Assembly: GCA_029204225.1 (NCBI GenBank) | Contig: CM055103.1 | Span: 52,233,145 to 52,297,144, forward strand | From: Diphasiastrum complanatum | Taxonomy: Eukaryota > Streptophyta > Lycopodiopsida > Lycopodiales > Lycopodiaceae | Reading direction: 5' to 3' | DNA length: 64,000 bases | Part shown: one piece after another, positions 1-13,636 of the stretch | Layout of the letters: the number at the start of each line of letters is the position of its first letter | Position numbering within the stretch: the stretch's first letter is position 1 | Program-made: the position numbers and the translations under genes | The notes under the pieces: model-generated | What the model was told of the DNA's origin: nothing | Database searches by the model: none | The model's input: only the letters and a program-made list of their open reading frames with translations

Positions 1-204
1 AAATTTAGGAAACATATAAAGAAAATCTTTACAAAGGGTCCTTTTTGGATTTAGAACTCCTCTAATGGCTTAACCATAACTGTAGACGAGCTGGTTACAC
101 CATGGGGAGTGGTGTGGGCAAGCAAATAAACAATATTGTTTTTCTTTATTAGACTTTTTTTCTCATCCTATGTGGCATTTCTTATAGGGTCATTTTCTAG
201 CTTG

Positions 205-422
205 AAACTTCTCTAATGTCTGGAGACCAATTGGACCTATTGGATGAATCATCAGGTGTGACTCGACTTGAACCCGAAAGGATCTTGGATACAAGAACTA
301 AACGATTGAGAAAAAGTATAGTTACCAAGCATCTGGTTCGATGGAGGGGTCACACAGATGATGATGATTCCTCGGAACATGAAGGGAGCCTGAAATGGAA
401 CTTCCCTAGCTTTAAGTTCTGA
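205..422 (+). pseudogene. Ty3/gypsy integrase C-terminal fragment
   Basis: This is the last part of a gypsy polyprotein. The translation contains LEPERILDTRTKRLRKS followed by HLVRWRGH, the chromo-like tail pattern (ILD-R...LV-W-G) that closes plant gypsy integrases. It ends in a stop at 420-422 and is followed at once by a purine-rich tract (AAGGGGGCAAGAA, 437-449) and LTR sequence, as expected for the 3' end of an element on the plus strand. Nothing upstream in the window supplies the rest of pol, so the element is cut by the window edge or truncated. A related minus-strand copy lies at 28.76-28.99 kb. Confidence 0.7.
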
Positions 423-449
423 GGTCAGAACTTGAATAAGGGGGCAAGA

Positions 450-905
450 AGTCATGCCCACGACTGATCTTGAATTGATTATCTCATTAGAGGTTAGTAG
501 GCCTATCTCGACCCATAAGTTAATTATGATTATGAGGGATTTGGGGCCCTCATGTGCATAAGGTCATATTTAATGGTTGGAGGCCTAAACTCATGATGGT
601 GGGTTATTATGTGTCTATCAATGAGTCATAGGGGAACTGGATGATGTGGACCAAACAGGCTGCATAGGTGTCTAGTGAGGTGTCACAGTGCACTACTAGT
701 GGTGCATGGGCCTTGGAGGGTATAAGTATACCTATTGGGATCTCACTAGTGTATGTTTGATTGTGTGATTGGTAGCTACATGTTGCTGGTATGACACCTC
801 TATCTCTTGTGAGGGATTGATCCATAGCTTGGGGACTAGATCCGTATGATCTAGGTTTGGTTGGGTTGGTTTGTCCACCATCCAATTCCCTTGTGTTGCT
901 TTGTT
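450..905 (+). repeat. LTR of the gypsy element, copy 1
   Basis: The sequence directly follows the polypurine tract and integrase tail, so it should be the 3' LTR. Its first 250 bases recur, diverged, in reverse orientation at 28485-28748 and 31228-31375; shared blocks include the stretch around TTAATTATGATTATGAGGG and GGAGGCCTAAACTCATGATGG. The LTR start, TGTCATGAC in copy 2, is eroded here. The right end is approximate. Confidence 0.6.
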
Positions 906-961
906 GTGGCTTGCTTGGCTAAGAGTATCCTTGGTATGGGTTTTTACACATTGCCTATGGT

Positions 962-1222
962 CATGTCCCTAAAGACACCAGAAAGAAACTGGATGAGCAT
1001 TCTATTAAAAAACAAATTGTCGATTATTCTTCTTCAAATGGCATGTATAGACTATATAATTCTATTACCTATAAAGTTTTCACTAGTAGTGATGTCACAT
1101 TTCTTGAAGATCATTTTATTGACTTGAATGCCAAGAACCAGATTCTATATGTCTTTTTTGTTCCGAATACTAATGAATATCGAAATGCAATTTCGATTCC
1201 TTCATGTAGCCAATCTATATAG
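962..1222 (+). pseudogene. Ty1/copia integrase C-terminal fragment
   Basis: An open frame of 86 codons reads HVPKDTRKKLDEHS, then MYRLYNS, then VFTSSDVTFLEDHF. This is the conserved end of the copia integrase domain (pattern HIP...RKKLD...GYRLYN...SRDV-F-E). The usual central phrase that reads like FIGYS is degraded to IVDYS. No reverse transcriptase or LTR of this element is visible next to it, so it is an isolated relic. Confidence 0.7.
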
Positions 1223-3048
<1,826 letters not shown>

Positions 3049-3328
3049 CTAAAATGTTTTTTTGAAATTATCTATCCATTGGGATCTCATAGAATTGAAC
3101 TTGGGTGAGTAAACCCAACTTAAGCACTATACACGACTCATCAAGGGTGGAAAAACTTTTCAACTAAACTGAATTGAAGTTTCAAGAAACTGGGGTTTGG
3201 GTGGATCCTCATTTATGCCACCAACACATGCACAAAGGCACATGATCAAGAAGTATTATGCGCTAGACCACTTGGATTTGTTCCACGTGGCATGGAATAT
3301 GATTTGGACTGTTTTCAACGGTTGATCG

Positions 3329-3336
3329 TATAAAAA
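3329..3336 (+). promoter_or_regulatory. candidate TATA box of the PDH E1-beta gene
   Basis: TATAAAAA lies about 440 bases upstream of the ATG at 3770, in the right orientation for a start site near 3360-3370. The intervening leader would then include the T-rich minisatellite. This is position and motif only; no transcript evidence is available. Confidence 0.35.
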
Positions 3337-3528
3337 CTATCAAGATCTGAACGCTTGGAACAAAATTCAACGGTGCTGGCTTTAGATCCTCGTGTGCTAT
3401 TAAGATACAGAGGGCATTTTCTCCCCATTCTAGCTTTTCACTCTTTCGCCCATGATAAATCCATGCAGTCAGGCCAGTCGATCAAGGTGTTTTTGGGCTT
3501 GGTTTGATCTACCAAGGGAAGTGTTTGA

Positions 3529-3722
3529 GGGTCTGATTTGTTCAGTTTATTTATCGGGTCTGATTTGTTCAGGTTTTTGGGTCTAATTTGTTCCGTTTAT
3601 GAGGTCTATTTTGTTTTTTGTTTATGTATGAGTTATTCTATTTTTTGGGTCTTATTTGTTCCGTTTATTGGGTATGATTTGTTCTGTTATTTGTGTCTGA
3701 TTTGCTCAGTTTTCTGGTCTGA
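3529..3722 (+). repeat. T-rich minisatellite upstream of the PDH E1-beta start
   Basis: Eight to nine degenerate head-to-tail copies of a 20-25 base unit resembling GGGTCTGATTTGTTCAGTTT. Copies begin near 3529, 3554, 3577, 3600, 3626, 3647, 3669 and 3692. The array ends about 50 bases before the ATG at 3770, so it lies in the presumed 5' leader or core promoter. An open frame through it gives only a repetitive hydrophobic peptide and is not a gene. Confidence 0.8.
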
Positions 3723-3769
3723 GATATAAGCAGAGTAAAAGAGCTGTAGGAGTTGCAGCAGATTTGGGA

Positions 3770-6700
3770 ATGGAGAGTACCGCATTGCTGCAGAAGGTGA
3801 CGGCAGGGATGGCCTTCAGGGGTACACCTGCCTCGCTGCTGTCCTCATCTTCGGCTTCTTCGCATGTTGCCAGAATCAAGCTTGGTTCTCGGTCTGTCAT
3901 TCGAGGTAGATTTTTGTTGATTCGATTTGATTTCTATGGATGCTGCGAGTTTTTGTTGTCTTGAGATATCCATGAACTCGACGGGGTTTCTAGTAGATCA
4001 GTTGCATGACAGAAAGATGGCACATACAGACTTGTGTTTAAGAATATTGAAATAAAAGAACATGTGATGGATTTCCATGCACGCATTTCTTAGGAAATAG
4101 ATATGGCTAGATGGATCACACAATACAAGATACGAACGTTGAATAGATTCATTTGCTACGTTGTAGCTTCGCGTCCTGTCTCAGCAGAATTTGTCTTTAA
4201 ATCTACGAAATTCGCGTAGTAAAACTCTGTGATGCATGCGACTATTGAATTAACAGTTTGCATTTGGTGTTTGATACGCTAAGTAACAAGTTATGCCCTA
4301 TACTGCATTTCTTTTTCCGCATGTTTATTTTTCTGAGACCAACATGGTAGACGGTCTTGTATGCGTGCACAGCTTGAAGTCCTTTTGTTCTTCTAATTTT
4401 TCACTCTAAGTCTCAGCAGATATTTATATGGCATTGCGCTTTAGTCCTAGCCTTCATCATGACCGATGAGTGTGCCCTTCACCTCGGGAAAAGAGAAAGA
4501 AACTCAGAACATTGGCTAATGTGGACATATGTTTGTACATTTGACTTGCACTTACTCTCAGTCGGCCGCGGATGACCTGATTAGGAAATCGGAATGTTGT
4601 AGCATTTGGTCCAAGCTATGCATGATGAAATTGATGGTCTAAGAATTTGTGATTGGACTCCATAGGCTTGCAGGTTGCATGTCTCCTTGGTTATGTTGGG
4701 TATTTTATTTCAACTCTTGGATGGATACCACATGGACTAGGTTGTTTTCCAACCAGTTTCTGATATTGGCAAAAATTTAATATATCGTAAGTCTGGGCAA
4801 AAGAATCTGTTCCATTGGCTTGAAGATTGCATGTCTTCTTTGTTATGTCATGTATTTACCTAGACATAACATCAATATATTTGTTTGGAACTCAACACAC
4901 AGGTTTTGTTTTGCTTGGCGTTTGCTTTTAGTTTGCTCCTGGCTAATGTAAGACAACTCTACAAGACAGTTGTCCTGGAGTTTTGAATTTGAGTATGGCT
5001 AATGCCTAGAAAAGATTTAGGAGGCAAATCCAGTATTTCTTCTGATCAGTTTCCACTACATGCTTTATATGGTATTGTATTAATGAATTTGGCTTGGATG
5101 GTATGATTAACTTATAAGAACCTGTTCAAACTGCGTTGATGTCCACTAGTGAACCATGTTGCATTAGCTCAATATGTGGAAAGCTTGGTATGCTTTATTT
5201 GACTATGTTCATGAGAATACAATGCTGCTCTGTTTTTAAATTCTTAGCGTACATGTAGAATATGGAAGACTAGTGAATAGCAGAAAAAACCTTCGGTCAT
5301 AGCAAGATCTTGGAAGGAGTGCATCCGTACACCTCAATTAGCAAGTAAAGTGTAGATATATATTTGTGAAGTCAAATTTGATCCATATCATTTGCTTTTG
5401 GTTGTTTCAAACGTTCATTGAAAATGCTGTATTATGAGCTTGTTATCAGTGCCACAGAAGTTGCTATCTGTAAACAATTTTCCTGGACATTCAGTACTCA
5501 TATTTAAAATCAGGATTCTTACTGCATAAACATAGTTAATGCTGAGTGACTCGGGTTTTACAGCAGTTTCAAGGTTAAGCGGATTAACTGTCAAAGCTAC
5601 TCATCTGAATGCATATGGATTTGGGACCATGCCACACAACAGCACGGCCTTGAAGACAGTGAATAAAGCTGTTGCAGTGAGTTAGCACTTTGTTTCTGTA
5701 CCTGATATTCTCCATCAAGGGAGGGAATAGATATTGTCCAGCATTTACAAGGCCTCCTATGAGTCCTCTGAATATGTTGTGATTCTTGTGATTACATGGC
5801 ATTAATGTAGGACACTGCAAATGTTCTTACTATGTTTGAATATTTAATGTATATGAATTGTGTGTGCTCACTTGAGCAGCAAAAGGACCTGTTTATTGAA
5901 AAGCTACAATTGCTAAGCACTTGCTTTTTTTCTATGCAAAGTTTTCACTTATCATGCATCTGGCATATGCACACACTGCTTTTGGAGCAGCTCTACATAT
6001 ATTAGAGTATCCTAAGCAAACTTAGTGTTTTTCTTGGCGCAGGTAAAAACTGAAACAGGAAGTACTGCGACTGCACAGCAAGGGTGGGACACCCTTTGTA
6101 TGCACACTTCTTGTTCCTTTGTGTTCCTTTGGTAGTTTTTCAATGCAACTATCCTATAGATAACATAATTCATTCCAAATATTAATGGGAAACAGGTAAT
6201 ACATACATATGCATCCTTGTCAATAGCGTAATTGAAAATTGCAATGCGATTAGAGGTTTCCTTCATCAGAGCGAGCTCCCATTTACTGAGGAATCTACAA
6301 ACCAAGAATGCAGTTACAAATTGCATGAAACTTTATGCAAGTAGTTCATTCTAGAAGAGCAAATTTAGCAACTGTTCTTTTAAAATATCTTTGTTAAGGC
6401 ATTTCTTTCAGTGGCATCTTCTTTCGCCAAGTGACTTTCAATGTTGAGACTCCTCTGCTCTAATAGTTTTTTCTATTTCTTAAATAAACAGGCATGAATT
6501 GCTCTTATTTGAAGCTTTGCGAGAAGGGCTTGAGGAGGAGATGGAAAGAGATCCTACAGTCTGTGTTATTGGTGAGGATGTTGGGCATTACGGTGGTTCA
6601 TACAAAGTAACAAAGGGAATGGCTGAGAAATTTGGTGATTTAAGACTGCTTGATACACCTATCGCTGAGAATTCTTTCACAGGAATGGCAATAGGTGCTG

Positions 6701-7467
6701 CCATGACTGGTTTAAGGCCAATTGTGGAGGGAATGAACATGGGTTTTCTCTTACTTGCATTCAATCAAATTGCCAACAATTGTGGAATGTTACACTATAC
6801 TTCAGGAGGACAGTTTACAATCCCAATTGTGATTCGAGGTCCTGGAGGTGTCGGTAAACAGCTTGGAGCAGAACACTCCCAGCGCTTGGAATCATACTTC
6901 CAGTCCGTGCCTGGATTACAAATGGTTGCTTGTTCAACTCCATATAATGCAAAGGGCCTCATGAAAGCTGCAATCAGGAGCGAAAATCCTGTAATACTGT
7001 TTGAACATGTTCTTCTGTACAACTTGAAAGAGAGAATTCCTGATGAAGAGTATGTGCTTTGCCTTGAAGAGGCAGAGCTTGTTCGGCCAGGTCAGGACAT
7101 TACAATTCTTACCTATTCCCGAATGAGGCATCATGTGCTGCAGGCAGTGAAAACTCTGGTTAGCAAGGGATACGACCCTGAAGTAATTGACATAAGGTCA
7201 TTGAAGCCCTTTGATCTCTTCGCTATTGGAAATTCTGTGAAGAAAACCCACAAAGTACTCATTGTTGAGGAGTGCATGAGGACAGGTGGTATTGGTGCTA
7301 GTTTGAGGGCTGCCATCATGGAAAATTTCTTTGATGAGCTGGATGCCCCAATAGGATGCTTGTCTTCTCAAGATGTACCAACACCATATGCTGGTCCATT
7401 GGAGGATCTAACGGTGGTGCAACCTCCACAGATTGTATTTGCAGTTGAACAACTCTGCAAACATTGA
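3770..7467 (+). CDS. plastid pyruvate dehydrogenase E1 component subunit beta (4 exons, complete)
   Basis: Beta subunit of the thiamine-diphosphate E1 enzyme of the plastid pyruvate dehydrogenase complex, which with E1 alpha decarboxylates pyruvate to feed acetyl-CoA into fatty-acid synthesis. Exons: 3770-3905, 5564-5676, 6043-6083, 6492-7467. These total 1266 bases, 421 residues plus stop; all introns are GT-AG and phases agree. Exon 1 and most of exon 2 encode a Ser/Thr/Ala-rich, acid-poor N-terminus typical of a chloroplast transit peptide (plastid forms are about 400-410 residues). Exon 4 (from residue 97) carries the thiamine-diphosphate region [16 protein letters not shown] (E125 is the likely catalytic Glu by family homology), [11 protein letters not shown], and the transketolase C-terminal region with [15 protein letters not shown] and [13 protein letters not shown]. 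Intron 1 is 1.66 kb. Intron 1 ends in CAGCAG, so exon 2 could also start at 5567. The family call is very secure; the exon 1 start is the first in-frame ATG. Confidence 0.95.
6492..7467 (+). CDS. PDH E1-beta exon 4: pyrimidine-binding and transketolase C-terminal domains
   Basis: One uninterrupted 976-base exon encodes about 325 residues, essentially the whole mature enzyme from [12 protein letters not shown] to the C-terminal VEQLCKH. The acceptor is AACAG at 6491. A Gly codon (residue 97) is split, with two bases from exon 3 (ends 6083) and one from this exon. No stops, frameshifts or missing blocks are seen relative to the plant plastid family, so the locus looks functional. Confidence 0.95.
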
Positions 7468-7971
7468 TTGGAGAGGAACTGAACTAGAAAAAAAACGTAA
7501 TAAGGTGTATTACTTGTTATATGGTTAGAATCGTCTATGTAGCACAACAAAGACAGCTGAAATTATTCAGAGAACCTTTACATTTGTGTCAGGAAACCTA
7601 TTTTTAGCATAGAATCGCATCCATGTGTTGGGGGTTGATTATTTACCAGTCATTTTAGGAGATAGTAGCATGGTTCATCCTTTAGAAACAGACATGAGCT
7701 GCTCAACAATGCCTTTATCATAACTACTGAAACATTGCTAGAATGGAGTCAGCTGCTTAACATTACCTTTATATCATAACTAGTTGAAATATACTGCGAT
7801 TCCAATCCAGTGTTTTCCAAGCCATATGTTCAAACTAAGAACTTTGCTAATTGGTTTGAGTGTCCCAGAGTTGCATTTATTTGTGTCCAGGTACGATTTG
7901 AGGACCTGAACTTACCACCTGTATAAGATTTCTCGTGTAACAAAATCAGGGATCTTTGATGTTCAATCTTG

Positions 7972-8125
7972 CAAAGAAAGATAAAGTGTCAGATGTGGAA
8001 TAGGATATTGTTAAGTTTGCTCTCTTTTGAGCTTAAAATTTATCTCAACAAAGAAAGATAAAGTGTCAGATGTGGAATAGGATATTGTTACGTTTGCTCT
8101 CTTTTGAGCTTAAAATTTATCTCAA
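7972..8125. repeat. 77-bp tandem duplication downstream of the PDH gene
   Basis: Two adjacent copies, 7972-8048 and 8049-8125, begin CAAAGAAAGATAAAGTGTC and differ at about one base (TTAAG versus TTACG). This indicates a recent slippage-type duplication in the 3' flanking region about 0.5 kb after the stop codon. Confidence 0.9.
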
Positions 8126-9321
8126 CAACGTTAGTTGGCTCCTTAGGTTGTTTAAGCTAGAAAGCAGCTATGGCTAGTTGCTATGTCAAGTCTGTACTTA
8201 TGTAATGAACTTTCTGGCCTCAGGCAGGGTATTAGAATAGAGCATTCATAATCAGAAGTAGATTAAGTTAGCGATTAACAAACTTCTTGATATAGTAAGG
8301 CCTGAAATATTTGATGATGGATCTTGAGGGTTGACTGAGCAGGTTTGGTAGGGACTAAGTGCCATAATAGCTCTAACCTACTCATCATAACTTTACCTAG
8401 TGGTTAGGTATGCCAACCTAGGGTTGGTAAATCACCACCCAATTTTCCTAGATTTTAGGAGTTTGGTCCTAGATTGTCTAACACCTATGACCTGGACATA
8501 AGTAGCCTAAGCCTACTCTTCACCCGTGGGAAAGTGCTCTCACACATGCGGAATTCAATTATGTACATAATTACATAATCAATCAAGCTAATATTTGCAT
8601 TTTCACACTCCGCTTCAAAATTCAACTTGAAAATGATATGAGAGATTTATCCATAACTCCAAGATAAATGATCATCTTTCGAATGATTTAGTAATAAGAC
8701 CAGCCAAGCAATTTGACGTTGATGAATGATCACCATAACCATGATAAAACTTCCTTGATGTAGATCCATTCCCAAGTGCCTTGAAGTGCTTTACACAATC
8801 CTAGCATCGTTGACATTGATTTCTTGCATGCTTCAAGAAGATCCTTGTGTTAGAATTAAAGCTTAAATTTACGACGTTGGCAGAAGTATTTGTGTACAAC
8901 GCTCATGTAGACAATATACACACGTCTCTATGTTGGGTCCAGTGTGACCATGCACGAGCCGCGTATTGGTACAAGTGTCAGGACTTGGTCCCGTCAATGG
9001 CAAACTTGCCATGCAGGACTATCCCACAAGTAAATGCATTGTATATATTTCAATTTGGAAAAGAGAAATGTGCAAACAATATAGTCCTTCGTCTTGAGAA
9101 AAAGTGAGGTGCTTAAATGAGTGTGAGATTGCCAAACATGCAATTTGTTATTTCTCTGATGATCTGTGTGGGTGAGTAGAGAATCATAAAATAGTGCTTT
9201 TCTATCAATGATATTAGAGCAAGTGGCAGAGACAAGTTTTGTGGATCAAAACAAGGATTTTCTAGCAACAGTTTAGAATAAGCAAGTTGTTTGGTGAAAT
9301 AGCTCGGGTGAAGCTATTTCA
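8126..9321. other. intergenic, no gene recognised
   Basis: No recognisable coding sequence. An 86-codon open frame at 8847-9107 has no family signature I recognise, and its surroundings look like decayed repeat sequence. Treated as non-genic. Confidence 0.45.
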
Positions 9322-9490
9322 GTGTTTCATGCACTGGTTCAAATCGGCCAAGTCAGGTTCGAATCGGCCGATTCGAACAATTTTTTATTTCTGGGTCCAA
9401 TTTGAAATAATTTTTTAAAAATGAATTGATTCGAACAGGTTTCCGATTCGAACTGCGATTCCTTGTTCGAATCGCCGATTCGTGAAACAT
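9322..9490. repeat. fold-back element with 22-bp perfect palindrome
   Basis: The segment is bounded by inverted ends (GTGTTTCATG at 9322-9331 and CGTGAAACAT at 9481-9490). It holds several copies of ATTCGAAC / GTTCGAAT and CGATTCG. At 9357-9378 there is a perfect palindrome whose left half is GTTCGAATCGG. Size and structure suggest a small non-autonomous inverted-repeat element. No clear target duplication was found. Confidence 0.55.
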
Positions 9491-10593
9491 TAAGGTTTTG
9501 CTCAATTGATACAGCAATTGCTTAGCACATTACCTTGCTGAGGGAGATTGTTGGTGAGAGCAAGAGAATTCACTTCTGAATCCAGGAAGAATTCAGAGCA
9601 AATCTTAGAAATTGTCTTTTTTTAGAGTTAGGATTTCAGTGGATGAAATTGTCAATCTTGAGCTGTAGGAAGTTGTTTTTGAAAAAGTGGAATTCTACAC
9701 AAGGGTGCGTTGGTACGGCAAGCTTGCCTGCAGAAGGCCACAGTAGGCCGAAGGCCAAGGAAAGAATGATTCAAGGATAGGATCAGGGTGGCCATAGCTA
9801 TTTTTCTCCTTGAACACCAAAAAAGAGAGGAGGAGAGCTCGCAAGTCGTGCCTGCCGAACCAATGCAGCAATTTCATCTCCAAGGGCTCGGTGTGTGTAA
9901 GCATGGGTATGCGGAAAAAAGGCCACAATAGTCTGATTTGGATTGTCCGAGATCGCTGATCCAAACTATCTCTTATAGTAGCCGTCAAATCAACCTCGAT
10001 CATTGGATTTTCAAAGAAATTCATTTTGAATTGTTGAAGGGGATCGATGTCTAGAACGCCCTTCAACTTCATTAAAAAATTTCATTCTGAAATGATGAAA
10101 GGGTCCATGTGCATGAAATGTGAGGAGGTTTCAAAATGAAGTTTTAATTTATTTTCTGCTTTTGCCCATATCTCTCACTAGAAGGGGCTTAAATTATCCA
10201 AAATTGCTCCGAATTTGATCAGATTTTTGGAACATCTAGCTATTGGATTCTTTGACAGAGGAAGTGTTATTTTTCAAGGAGAAATGGTTGGATGTGTAGT
10301 TGTCACCATTCTATAGCTCTGACTTAATTATGCTCGGTAATGCTAAATTAGCGTTTTTTGAAATCCAAACCACCTATTGAATTCAAAGTACCAACTTATC
10401 GAATAGAGATGGATGAACAATTATCAGAAGGTGAAAATATTCAAGTACGACTTGAATACATAAACAAACTGGAAGAAAAAAAATAAGTTATGACAGAAAC
10501 CAAGCATTTATCGTCTAAATGAAAGAAAAACTTGGATGACACCTTAAAGCTCGTGGTATTCAAGGAAAGATATTATGCTCTTATGTATGATAA

Positions 10594-10821
10594 TTGTCAG
10601 GTATAGTTTTCATGCGATGGTTGGGACACTATAAAGTAATCAAAATATTTGATAATGGATCCTTTCAATTGGCGAATTTGCAAAGGGACTTTTTTGAAAC
10701 AAGAATAAATGGTTCGAGAGTGAAGAAATTACATTGTTCAATGACAAAAGCTGATTTAGTACTATTTTTCTTTTCATTCTATTCATTATTTTTGTCTTTT
10801 TTTTCTCATAATCTTGTTTGA
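10594..10821 (+). pseudogene. Ty3/gypsy integrase C-terminal fragment
   Basis: The frame contains MRWLGHYKVIKIFDNGSFQL, then FFETRINGSRVKKLH. This matches the C-terminal tail of Athila/Tat-type integrases (WLGPYKV...NG-F-L...NG-R-K). Upstream, 10380-10590 still reads partly as integrase linker but with stops. No protease or reverse transcriptase is seen nearby, so this is a relic. Confidence 0.65.
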
Positions 10822-12440
10822 TTCATGCGGAATGCTCATTCTAGAACGCATATCAAATTCATGCACTACCTTTGCAATTTGATTTATCAACTCTTTCATT
10901 ACTAGCGCAGATGGTTAAATCTCTTGATGCTACTACAATCAACTAGGAGGTACGTTCGCAACCATATTTTTAATGAATAAAAGCTTTGGTGGAGTGGTGT
11001 CGCTTATTAGCACTTTTGGAAGTCGACCCATCAACAGTCCTCATCAAAGCATGCCAAGAATTTCTCAACAATATTAGTTCATATTGTGCTAATTGTAAAT
11101 ATTTAAGAAAAATGTTGTTTATTATCAAACAAATCTATGCTAACGTATAAAAGATGTCACTCAATGGCAATGTTCCGGCAACATAGCAAGAGGAGATTTC
11201 AAAGGGCACCATATTTCAAGGGATTTATTTAGTGCCAACAAAAGGATACAAGGTGTCCAAAATTATCAACACTCAGTTTTGAGCTTTCTACAAATATGCA
11301 AACCAGGTCGTATTTGGCACAAATCAGATGCTATCATCTCCCACATTAATCTTTGAGACATCTTCTTTTCATCCATTTCATGCCCTCAACTCCTATTGTT
11401 CTTGTTTGTATTATGGAACCCTTGTATCATTGGACCCTTGTCGTTCACACATTTGGATAGATTTCACAATGTTGTCAAGGTTATCTGAATTCGTGTTTTC
11501 ATTGCTTTTTGAAAATATAATTTATACCGTTTGTTGAGACAAAAATGGAGATTTTTTTGACAAGTGCTTCACCTATTATCCTTGTTGCCACATGCACAAT
11601 AGAACTGGAAAAAATGGAACCTAACTTTGATACATTATGAGGTAGTCTTAGCCTCCTTCAATTACCAAAAGTCTCTACATTGTCTTTGAAAATATGTTCC
11701 AAACACCCATTGCCTTCCATATCATGTTGGCTATCTCTTTGGGCTAATCAGATACATTACACACCACTAAATCTTTGAGCATATTCTCCACAAATAATAC
11801 TTTGTCTTTTTTTTTAAACAAGCCCTTCATTCATCATGGTTATATGGCACAAGATCCAAAATCTTATCACTTATTTGAAAATGCAAATTTTGCGATATGA
11901 TGAGATGCGAAAGGTTGTGCAGATAATCATCTCATCCACATTACAATTGCTAGATTAAATGCAACAATTATGGTATATGCATGTAGACAGTTCTCAAATG
12001 TCTATCTCTACACTAATTTGGTGAAATCAAGTGTTTGTCTCTTCAAATATACGACTCTTCAATAAAAAAGGTGAACTCATAGATGCTGGAATGATGTTCT
12101 CGGCTAGGCGCAATCTAGAATGATCGTTTCAGAATAGGTCAATTCGGAACATCGGAACGTTGACAAAAAAAACCATCGTGGAACAAAATTGTGGGGGGTC
12201 TAAAGTAGGAGAAACAAAAGGCTTGTGGAGAGGGCAATAGGAGGCCAAACAAGATGTGTGAGCACTGTATGTGAAAGTAGTGATCTATAAAACATGATTG
12301 TAGCACATACAAGAGGGAGAAACTAAGTGTTTGGAGATTTGCAAGCAAAACACCTTCTTGAGGTGTTTTACTAGACGGAAGATAAAGACCCTATGTACCG
12401 ATTGGGGGGAGAATATATGTCAGATTATATTTACTTTGTG
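10822..12440. other. intergenic, decayed repeat-like DNA
   Basis: AT-rich sequence with no gene recognised. Its position between two plus-strand retroelement relics suggests more retroelement debris, but I cannot assign it. Confidence 0.4.
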
Positions 12441-13633
12441 TGGTATGCATCATTAGTTCGCCACCAGCTACACCCCACAGCAGATTGGAGTAGCCGAAAG
12501 GAAGAACCGAACAATGCTTTCAAATGCCCAAGAAATTTTGGGCTGAAGCTATTTCTAATGCTTGCTATCTACAGAATTATTCGAGCACCAAAGCTGTCAA
12601 CTCCAAGACTCCTTTCAGCCTATTATGGGTACAAGCCGAATCTAAAGCATCTTCTAGTGTTCGGATGTCTATGCTATGTGTGAATTCCCTCTGACTTGAG
12701 AAAGAAGCTTGATCATGTCAGCTACAAGAATATCTTCATCGGATATTCGACTTACCACAAAGCCTACAGAATCTATGACATAGATTCAAGACAAATCTCA
12801 GTCAGTCGAGATGTAGTCTTCTTGGAAGATAAGTTCTATGATTTCAAGCAAAAGCAACTAATGTAGGAGTTCGTTCCAACAACTCCATTCACATCGACAA
12901 GCCTCGACCTGTGAACGTTATTACACCTATCGAAAATATCCCAGTCACACAACAAGGAGAGCTACCTACTTAGCAAACGACAATTATTCAAAAATCTGCT
13001 CAAATCAGACAAGAGCTTGATCGATTCATTTCCCAAGCATTCAAGATTCGTGATGAACTTGCCTCAGTTGCAGAAGCCTTGTCAAAATCGGATGCAGAAA
13101 AGTGGCATATGGCCATGGACGTTGAGTATAATTCATTAATGAAGAACAAGACCCGGAGTCTTGTCGACCCTCTTGCGAATGTAAAAGTCATCGACACTAA
13201 GTGGATATTCAAGTTGAAGCTTAACCCAGATGGATCTATATCCAAATGGAAAGCTCGAATAGTGGTGAAAGCCTATGAACAATTGTATGGAAGAGATTAT
13301 ACTGAGACTTTCAGTCAAATCATAAAACATCAATCTATTCGAACATTACTGGCTATCATAGCTGCCGAAGATCTGGACATTCACCAGATGGACATTCAGA
13401 CAACATTCCTTAACAGATACATACAAGAAGACATTTATATCTATCAACCAGAAGGTTACATCCTTCAAGGTAAAGAGCATAAAGTTTGCAAATTGTAGAG
13501 GGCCCTTTGTGGGTTAAAGCAAAACTTCAAGAACATGGTTTAAAAGAATAAATCTATTCTTGTTCTGCAAATTCTAATGTGTATCTACAGTACAGAGGCT
13601 CAAGCTATGTCATAATAGCAATATGTCGATGAT
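12441..13633 (+). pseudogene. Ty1/copia integrase and reverse transcriptase relic
   Basis: Frameshifted pieces of one copia pol are in order on the plus strand. At 12450-12860 the integrase end shows a degraded HTPQQNGVAERKNRT block, followed by KTPFSLLWVQ-like and VFGCLCYV motifs. At 13079-13498 an intact frame of 139 codons gives the reverse transcriptase start with EKWHMAMDVEYNSLMKNKT, VIDTKWIFKLKLNPDGSI, KARIVVKAYEQ and DIHQMDIQTTFL. The active-site YVDDS is at 13622-13636 in another frame. The gene is dead: several stops and frame changes. Confidence 0.85.
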
Positions 13634-13636
13634 TCA

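Noticed and set aside
3538-3729. 63-codon hydrophobic ORF upstream of the PDH gene as an upstream peptide
   Set aside because: It is the minisatellite read in one frame; repetitive, and its stop position has no support as a coding gene.
6795-7319. Several minus-strand open frames across PDH exon 4
   Set aside because: They are shadows of the conserved plus-strand coding frame.
8400-8530. AACCTAGGGTTGG palindromic motifs as telomere-like or regulatory repeats
   Set aside because: Few, irregular copies; no array and no link to a gene.
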